The translations under genes and the position numbers were made by a program. From assembly GCA_900104855.1 (NCBI GenBank), contig FNSS01000001.1:1674001-1738000 (forward strand): a stretch of 64,000 nucleotides of DNA, given 5' to 3'. The stretch is from Rhizobiales bacterium GAS188. Lineage in GTDB: Bacteria > Pseudomonadota > Alphaproteobacteria > Rhizobiales > Beijerinckiaceae. The notes below the pieces were generated by a model that was given only the letters and a program-made list of their open reading frames with translations, was not told the DNA's origin and did no database searches. Positions 59,241 to 64,000 of this stretch are shown here, one piece after another; the first letter of the stretch is position 1; each line of letters starts with the position of its first letter.

Positions 59241-60485
59241 CTATTCCGCCGCGACTGCGCTCTTTCGCGCCGGGGCAGCCTCGCGTTGCGCGGCAGCGGA
59301 CGGAGCCGCGATCGCCTCGGCGAGATAGGCCATCGCCGCGTCGACGCCGCCTTTGCCATGCGGGATGGCGAGCGCCTGCAGCGCCGTCTCGACCACGGCG
59401 AGCGTGCCGAGGATGGTCGGGGCGCTGACATCGCCCATATGGCCGATGCGGAAGCCTTGGCCATCCAGACCGCCGATATTGACGCCGAGCACCACGCCGC
59501 AGACATGCCGGCAGAAATCCAACAGGCGCTTGGCGCTCTCCGGCTCCATGCGCACCACGCTGACCGAATCCGAACGCTCCTGTGGCTTCTCGATGTTGAA
59601 GGCGAGCGCGCCGCCTTGCGTCCAGGCCGCGATGGCGCGCCGCGTCGCTTCAGCCAGGAGACGGTGGCGCCGGTGCACGGCCTCGAGCCCTTCGGCCAGG
59701 ATGAGGTCGAGCGATTTGCGCAGGCCGAACAGGAGATGCTCCGGGCAGGTGCCGCAATAGCGCTTGTAATGCTCCGGGCCGTCGCGGAACTGCCAGTCCC
59801 AATAGAGGGTGCGCAAGCCGGCCGAGCGGTTGGCGGCCTTTGCCTTGGGGTTCGCCAGCACGAAGGCGAGGCCCGGGGTCATCATCAGGGCCTTCTGGGC
59901 GGCACCGACCGCGACATCGACGCCCCATTCATCCATCTCGAACGGGATGGCGCCGAGCGAAGCGATCACATCGACCATCAGCAGGGCCGGATGGCGTGCC
60001 GCGTCGATCGCCTTGCGGATGGCCACGATGTCGTTGCGCACCCCCGAAGCCGTGTCGACCTGCACGGTGAGGATGGCCTTGATCGCATGCGCCTTATCGG
60101 CTTCGAGGCGCGCCCGCAGCTTCGCCGGATCGATGGCGGCGCGCCAATCGCCTTCGAGCGTGTCGACCTCGAGCCCGAGCATCTTGCCCATCTCGCCCCA
60201 GCCCTTGGCGAATTGCCCGGATTCCAGGACCAGCACGGTGTCGCCGCGCGTCAAGCTGTTGGAGAGCGCGGCTTCCCAGGCCCCATGACCATTCGCCGCA
60301 TAGATGTAAGGGTCGCCCTTGCTGCGGAAGATCAGGCGCAGATCGCGCAGGCAGCTCAGTGTGACCTGATGCAGCTCTTCCGAATAAAGGTCGACGGTCG
60401 GCCGATGCATGGCGCTGAGCACCTCATCGGGGATCATGGTCGGCCCCGGCGTGACCACGACTTCTCGTCTCGTTCTCAGCGACAT
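59241..60485 (-). CDS. Class V aminotransferase (serine-glyoxylate/alanine-glyoxylate type)
   Basis: 414 residues. PLP fold type I class V: TPGPTMIPDEVLSAM, AANGHGAWEAALSN, VDVIASLGAIPFEMDEWGVDVAVGAAQKALM with the PLP lysine in AQKAL. C terminus RIGHMGDVSAPTILGTL is typical of the family. Likely converts glyoxylate to glycine using serine or alanine. ATG at 60485 (MSLRTRR) is the family start; the frame continues upstream through tandem repeats without domain content. Confidence 0.88.
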   Translation of the reverse strand: MSLRTRREVVVTPGPTMIPDEVLSAMHRPTVDLYSEELHQVTLSCLRDLRLIFRSKGDPYIYAANGHGAWEAALSNSLTRGDTVLVLESGQFAKGWGEMGKMLGLEVDTLEGDWRAAIDPAKLRARLEADKAHAIKAILTVQVDTASGVRNDIVAIRKAIDAARHPALLMVDVIASLGAIPFEMDEWGVDVAVGAAQKALMMTPGLAFVLANPKAKAANRSAGLRTLYWDWQFRDGPEHYKRYCGTCPEHLLFGLRKSLDLILAEGLEAVHRRHRLLAEATRRAIAAWTQGGALAFNIEKPQERSDSVSVVRMEPESAKRLLDFCRHVCGVVLGVNIGGLDGQGFRIGHMGDVSAPTILGTLAVVETALQALAIPHGKGGVDAAMAYLAEAIAAPSAAAQREAAPARKSAVAAE

Positions 60486-60497
60486 CGCTTCGCCATC

Positions 60498-60551
60498 CTT
60501 GCTGATAGATTTTGCCTTGCTGATAGAATTTGCCTTGCCGATAGAATTTGT
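60498..60551. repeat. 18-bp tandem repeat upstream of the aminotransferase gene
   Basis: Three copies of CTTGCTGATAGATTTTGC-like units at 60498-60515, 60516-60533 and 60534-60551, then a partial copy. It sits in the leader of the aminotransferase transcript and stays in frame with it (encoding repeated SIxKAx units if translated). Confidence 0.85.
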
Positions 60552-60722
60552 CTTGCTGGGGAAGTTTGGGTGTTTCGCCCCGATCCTGTCGCCGCATGGC
60601 GGCGCGACAGGGCTTGTCCCATGCCTCGCGCCTTCGCGCCACTCCAATCCGGCGCCGATCCGCATCAAGAAGGGGTGAAAGGACGAATCGAACGGAACGC
60701 CGAGCTTTGGCGAGCCTCATCT

Positions 60723-60805
60723 GCCCCAAAGCCTGATCTTGCCCCAAGCCTGATCTTGCCCCAAGCCTGGTCTTGCCCAAAGCCTGATCTTGCCCAAAGC
60801 CTGCC
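60723..60805. repeat. 17-18-bp tandem repeat
   Basis: GCCC(C)AAAGCCTGATCTT units at 60723 (18 bases), 60741, 60758 and 60775 (17 bases each), then a partial copy. Copy sequences differ by one or two bases. No gene is convincingly overlapped. Confidence 0.85.
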
Positions 60806-61403
60806 TCGAGTGGGCAGGCCTCTTCGTGTGGGAAAGTTTCTTACAATCCGCCAATCTCGCGGCCCATCAGGCCCGCTTTTGTCGGGTCTTGCATCCCAAA
60901 AGCCGCGCTGACGGTCCTGCCCGCATGGCTCCAGAGCGAAAATTTAGTGGGACCAGGGACAGAAACGAGTGATTGGCACCCCATACCCGCCCCGGGCGAA
61001 TCGCGACATATCGCGAGCGAACTGCCGGTTCGCCTGGCGATACGCCTCAATAATGCGTGAGTTTGCCCTAATCTCCGCCTTGCGGCGAAGATATCGCCAC
61101 TTCCGGCACTGTTTTCCGACCTCAAGCCGAAACAAAGTGGCCCTCGCCATGGCGAACCATAACGAGGGCCGGGCCGCAGCGTGATTGGGGGGCAGTCACG
61201 CCGGGGCTGATGTGCTTACAACACTGCTGGCGCCGCAGTGCAAATGGCTGCAACCCAAAAGATCGTCGATTGCTCGCGAGGTTGCGCCACGGCAATGGGC
61301 AAGGCGCGCTGCCGAAGATGGGATGAATCCCACAGCCTCGTGACGGCGCTTTTTTCGCGCCGGCGGCGGCCGAAATGAGCGCCCGATCAACCATTGTCGC
61401 CGA
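60806..61403. other. Gene-poor region between the aminotransferase and the DUF3726 operon
   Basis: Composition differs from flanks. Seen: a hairpin with GGCCCTCG (61139-61146) and CGAGGGCC (61163-61170), and a T-rich-loop palindrome GGCGCTTTTTTCGCGCC around 61344-61360. One doubtful small ORF is listed separately. No domain, tRNA or insertion-sequence terminus was identified. Confidence 0.4.
60944..61150 (-). CDS. Doubtful small basic ORF
   Basis: 68 residues, strongly basic (KQCRKWRYLRRKAEIRANSR), no hydrophobic segment, no good ribosome-binding site. Lies in the gene-poor stretch. It could be a gene remnant; I do not recognise it. Confidence 0.22.
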   Translation of the reverse strand: MARATLFRLEVGKQCRKWRYLRRKAEIRANSRIIEAYRQANRQFARDMSRFARGGYGVPITRFCPWSH

Positions 61404-62066
61404 TCAATCATTGTCGCTTTTGGCGGCACCTGCCCCGCTGATGCGCGATTCGAGGCTTGCAGGCACATAGGTGCGCGCCTCGAAGCCCTGCAGCTTCGAC
61501 CAGGCCGGCAGGTCGACGCTCACCCCGCGTCCCGGCAGGACGTCGAGGCTCTCCAAATCATGGCTTTCCGGCGGGCCTGCGGCCGGCGAAGCGGCCAACT
61601 CGACGATCTCGGCCCTCGGCGCGCGCAGAGACGGCGAATCCTGCGGCCTCACAGCGAAGGTCGCGGCGCCGATCAGCACGCTCACGCCTGCCCAGGAAAG
61701 CTCGAGCGGATGAGCGCGACGCGCCGCGAAGGGCAAAAGCAGCAGCGGCTCGAGCACTCTTTCGATTCGCAGCGGCGCCCACTCGCCGAGATCCGACAGC
61801 CAGGCGCCGGCGCGGATCGGGCACAGCCAGGCGTCGCCGCGTCGCGGCCGCAGACAGACTCCGTCGCGCCGAGAACCGTCCAACCAGGCATCGGCCCGCC
61901 AGGCCTCGGCTTCGAGCACAGCGAGGAGCGGCACCTCGAAGGCCAGTCGCCGCCGGGCGAGCCAGCGCCCCGCCTGCGCCGCCTCGTCGGCGAGACCCCA
62001 TTCCATGCCGGCGCCGCGCGCCGCCTTGAGGATGGTCGTCTCGATCTCGTTCAGCGAAACGATCAT
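61404..62066 (-). CDS. DUF3726 domain protein
   Basis: 220 residues. The N terminus (MIVSLNEIETTILKAARGAG followed by MEWGLADEAAQAGRW) fits DUF3726. No membrane segment or signal. Its start overlaps the stop of the preceding 560-residue gene by four bases. Last gene of a three-gene minus-strand run whose function is unknown. Confidence 0.75.
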   Translation of the reverse strand: MIVSLNEIETTILKAARGAGMEWGLADEAAQAGRWLARRRLAFEVPLLAVLEAEAWRADAWLDGSRRDGVCLRPRRGDAWLCPIRAGAWLSDLGEWAPLRIERVLEPLLLLPFAARRAHPLELSWAGVSVLIGAATFAVRPQDSPSLRAPRAEIVELAASPAAGPPESHDLESLDVLPGRGVSVDLPAWSKLQGFEARTYVPASLESRISGAGAAKSDND

Positions 62067-63745
62067 CCCCCATAGGCCCAGAGATCGAAGCCGCCCGCGC
62101 CGAGCTCATCCGGGAAGGGCGCTCCCTGGAACAGGGTGATGCGCAACCATCTATCCGAGCGCGGATCGAAGCGCGTGGCGCCGAAGAAGGCGAGCTTGCA
62201 GCGCAGGATGTCGATCGGGCGCATGCACGAACCGATCAGATTGTCCCTGATCTCCGAATAGGGGTGATGCGCGGCGATCTGCACGCGCCTGACGCTATGG
62301 CGATGCTCGGGATGGGCGAGCAGGAAGGCGGCGAGCAGGGTCTCCGGCGGTTGGTCGTCGAGAGCCCGGGCGAGCGCCGCGATGTCGCGTGCCACCGCGA
62401 GGGGCTGCTCGCGCTCCATGCCGGGCTCCTTGAAGCGCTCGCCGAGGCGCGGCTCGAGCTTCTCCTCGGAGACGTACCAGAAGCGGGACAGGGCCTGCGC
62501 ATCCGTGAAGTCGTGGGCGAGCGCAAAACCGCAATGCCCGGCGATCAGGCACCTGAGATCGCCGCAGCTCGAGCTGCCGTCGATGCGGAAGGATGCGGCC
62601 TCGTCGATCCCCATGGTCTCGGCGAGCTCATCGACCAATTCGCCATGCGGCTCGATGAGCAGCGTCACCGCATATTCCTGCGCCTCGATCGAGAGATGCT
62701 CCTCGGCGAAGCGATAGATCGCGTCGAACGGCCTAGGGCCTCGCAGGACCGCATCGGTCGCGAAGCGCTCGAGGTTCTGCAGATCCCGGCGCAGTTGAAG
62801 GATGCGACCCCCCTGTACCGCATCATCCGTCAGCCAATTGGCGATGAGGTGATGCGACTGCGCGAGCGCTGCGCGGAACAGGGCGATCTCGGCCGCCTGC
62901 GCCCTCTCCACGCCGCGCACACGGGCGAGCGCCGTCTCGCGCGCCGCGATCCAGCGATCGATCAGGGCCGGATGCTTCACCAGAAAGGGCGCCATGCCGA
63001 GGCCGGTCGCATTGCCGATGCCGAAGCGCCGGCGCAGGCCGGGCCCGAGCCGCACGGCGCGGCTGCCGCCGGCGAACCTCGCCAGATGTTCGACGAGGTC
63101 CAGCGTGAAGGTCCGGATCAGATAGACAGTCAGCATCTCGGCCCGGAAGGGCGCGCTGAGCTCCGGGCGATCCCTGATCAGCTCGCGATCGGCGATGCCG
63201 AACTTGCCATTGCCATAGACCGCGGTGGTGCGCATCAGATAGCCGGTGGCCTCGACCGCAGCGGCATCGGGCTGGCGGCCTTCGGCGAGCGCCGACACCA
63301 CCTGATCGAAGAGGCGCACGCTCCGATTGGCGCGGGCGAGCACGAGCTCGCTTGCGAGATAGCGGCCGGCTTCCTGCAGCGGCACGTTGTGCCGAAGCCG
63401 CGTCAGCGCCGCCTCGTCCGGGATGCCGTCATGGAGCACGAAGGTCGCGTCCCATTCCTCGGCGATGACGCGATCCGTCCGCTTCTCGGGCGCGAGCTCA
63501 TGGCCGAAGGCGACGAGGCTGTAGCGGCGCGTTCCGACATCGACCGTGTAGATCGCGGTTCCGACCCCCTTGGCGTCGATATCGAATCGGCTGCAGGCGA
63601 CGCGCCAATGCTCGGCCTGCATACGGCGTAGCAGCGACCGCAGGAAGCTCAGCCGCGTCTGATGCGCACAGCCCAGCCGCTCGAGCCGCATCACCAGCTG
63701 CGCCGGACGCAGCGCGACCGTCGCCTCGGCGAGCGCCTCGCTCAT
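62063..63745 (-). CDS. Uncharacterised 560-residue protein
   Basis: No family recognised. Soluble, mostly helical. Two cysteine-bearing segments stand out: SSSCGDLRCLIAGHCGF (Cys394, Cys399, Cys405) and GSCMRPIDILRC (Cys507, Cys516), with nearby histidines, which could bind a metal or cluster. HGELVDELAETMGIDEA and RFWYVSEEKLEPRLGERF look conserved in type. Start overlaps the stop of the gene beyond the window edge (ATGA), so the three genes are coupled. Confidence 0.7.
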   Translation of the reverse strand: MSEALAEATVALRPAQLVMRLERLGCAHQTRLSFLRSLLRRMQAEHWRVACSRFDIDAKGVGTAIYTVDVGTRRYSLVAFGHELAPEKRTDRVIAEEWDATFVLHDGIPDEAALTRLRHNVPLQEAGRYLASELVLARANRSVRLFDQVVSALAEGRQPDAAAVEATGYLMRTTAVYGNGKFGIADRELIRDRPELSAPFRAEMLTVYLIRTFTLDLVEHLARFAGGSRAVRLGPGLRRRFGIGNATGLGMAPFLVKHPALIDRWIAARETALARVRGVERAQAAEIALFRAALAQSHHLIANWLTDDAVQGGRILQLRRDLQNLERFATDAVLRGPRPFDAIYRFAEEHLSIEAQEYAVTLLIEPHGELVDELAETMGIDEAASFRIDGSSSCGDLRCLIAGHCGFALAHDFTDAQALSRFWYVSEEKLEPRLGERFKEPGMEREQPLAVARDIAALARALDDQPPETLLAAFLLAHPEHRHSVRRVQIAAHHPYSEIRDNLIGSCMRPIDILRCKLAFFGATRFDPRSDRWLRITLFQGAPFPDELGAGGFDLWAYGG

Positions 63746-64000
63746 TGCGGGTCCTTGCGGCAGACCAGATGGATATGGACATAATCCATGCCATGCCCCT
63801 CGGGCGCCGTGGCGACTGCTTCCTCGTAGCGGTTGAAGAAAGTGTCGAGGATGGCGAGGCGCTCGCGCGCCGGGCGCGCCGGCGACAGGCCGGACGCGAA
63901 GGTCGGCTCGCTCCAGGAGCGCAAGGTCGGGATATAGTCGCGCGCGAACTTTGCAGCATCGCGGTGCTGCGCGAAGGCCCTGGCATAGGGGCAGACCAGA
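63742..64000 (-). CDS. C-terminal part of an unrecognised gene, cut by the window edge
   Basis: The frame ending at 63742 is open to the window end. It includes LVCPYARAFAQHRDAAKFAR, then IPTLRSWSEPTFASGL, and ends MDYVHIHLVCRKDPQ. A helix followed by a hydrophobic strand and RK at the end resembles the tail of some class I methyltransferases, but this is weak. An internal TTG at 63924 is not the start. First member of the coupled trio with the 560-residue and DUF3726 proteins. Confidence 0.6.
   Translation of the reverse strand, partial: LVCPYARAFAQHRDAAKFARDYIPTLRSWSEPTFASGLSPARPARERLAILDTFFNRYEEAVATAPEGHGMDYVHIHLVCRKDPQ

Noticed and set aside
60498-60805. CRISPR array
   Set aside because: Repeats are directly adjacent without spacers and no cas genes are present.

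Overview
The window is a GC-rich chromosomal segment from an alphaproteobacterium, most likely order Hyphomicrobiales (Rhizobiales). The evidence is the complete core of the alphaproteobacterial general stress response (phyR, nepR and an EcfG-type sigma factor, 14.8-16.5 kb), many genes joined by ATGA/GTGA overlaps, a MoxR-DUF58-DUF4159 block, a DUF1285-CoA pyrophosphatase-DUF6111-CCA transferase block, and a pcaD-pcaC fusion. Genus and species cannot be fixed from the sequence alone.

Layout. 0-0.7 kb: C-terminal end of an IS91-type transposase and its non-coding flank. 0.7-7.6 kb (minus): moxR, DUF58, DUF4159/BatA-like protein and a large membrane protein in one operon. 7.9-10.3 kb: divergent lysR and MFS transporter with two copies of a candidate operator between them. 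10.4-13.2 kb: DUF1285, NUDIX CoA pyrophosphatase, DUF6111, tRNA nucleotidyltransferase. 13.4-16.5 kb: three small envelope or hypothetical proteins, then ecfG-nepR and divergent phyR. 16.6-20.8 kb: protocatechuate-branch genes (pcaB, pcaDC fusion), KDPG-type aldolase, SMP-30 lactonase. 20.8-28.8 kb: YjbR-like protein, gluQ, tamB, tamA. 29.2-34.3 kb: AEC transporter, a metal P-type ATPase with divergent MerR regulator and a textbook 19-bp-spacer MerR promoter, MFS transporter. 34.4-35.2 kb: small hypothetical gene, odd intergenic DNA and tRNA-Val(GAC). 35.4-44.5 kb: carbohydrate ABC importer with two GH31 glycosidases and a 27-codon coupled small ORF. 44.6-49.4 kb (minus): an unusual set made of a PaaK-like adenylating ligase, an ABC-2 exporter and an M20 deacylase. 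49.8-51.3 kb: methyltransferase and tyrosine phosphatase. 51.3-56.5 kb (minus): nitrate transporter, FAD reductase and assimilatory nitrate reductase. 56.8-60.5 kb: ArsR regulator divergent from a threonine-dehydratase-like enzyme, a 2-keto-3-deoxy-L-arabonate dehydratase, and a class V aminotransferase. 60.5-61.4 kb: repeats and apparently gene-poor DNA. 61.4-64.0 kb (minus): three overlapping genes, a DUF3726 protein, an unrecognised 560-residue protein and a gene cut by the window edge.

How it works together. The window mixes housekeeping blocks with catabolic and transport modules that each carry their own local regulator. The best candidate for an undescribed system is the 44.6-49.4 kb ligase/exporter/deacylase set; the DUF3726 trio at the right edge is second. 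A family of hairpin repeats built on CCTTCTCCCGC/GCGGGAGAAGG occurs at four or more intergenic sites, and short tandem repeats of 15-18 bp recur inside or just upstream of several genes.
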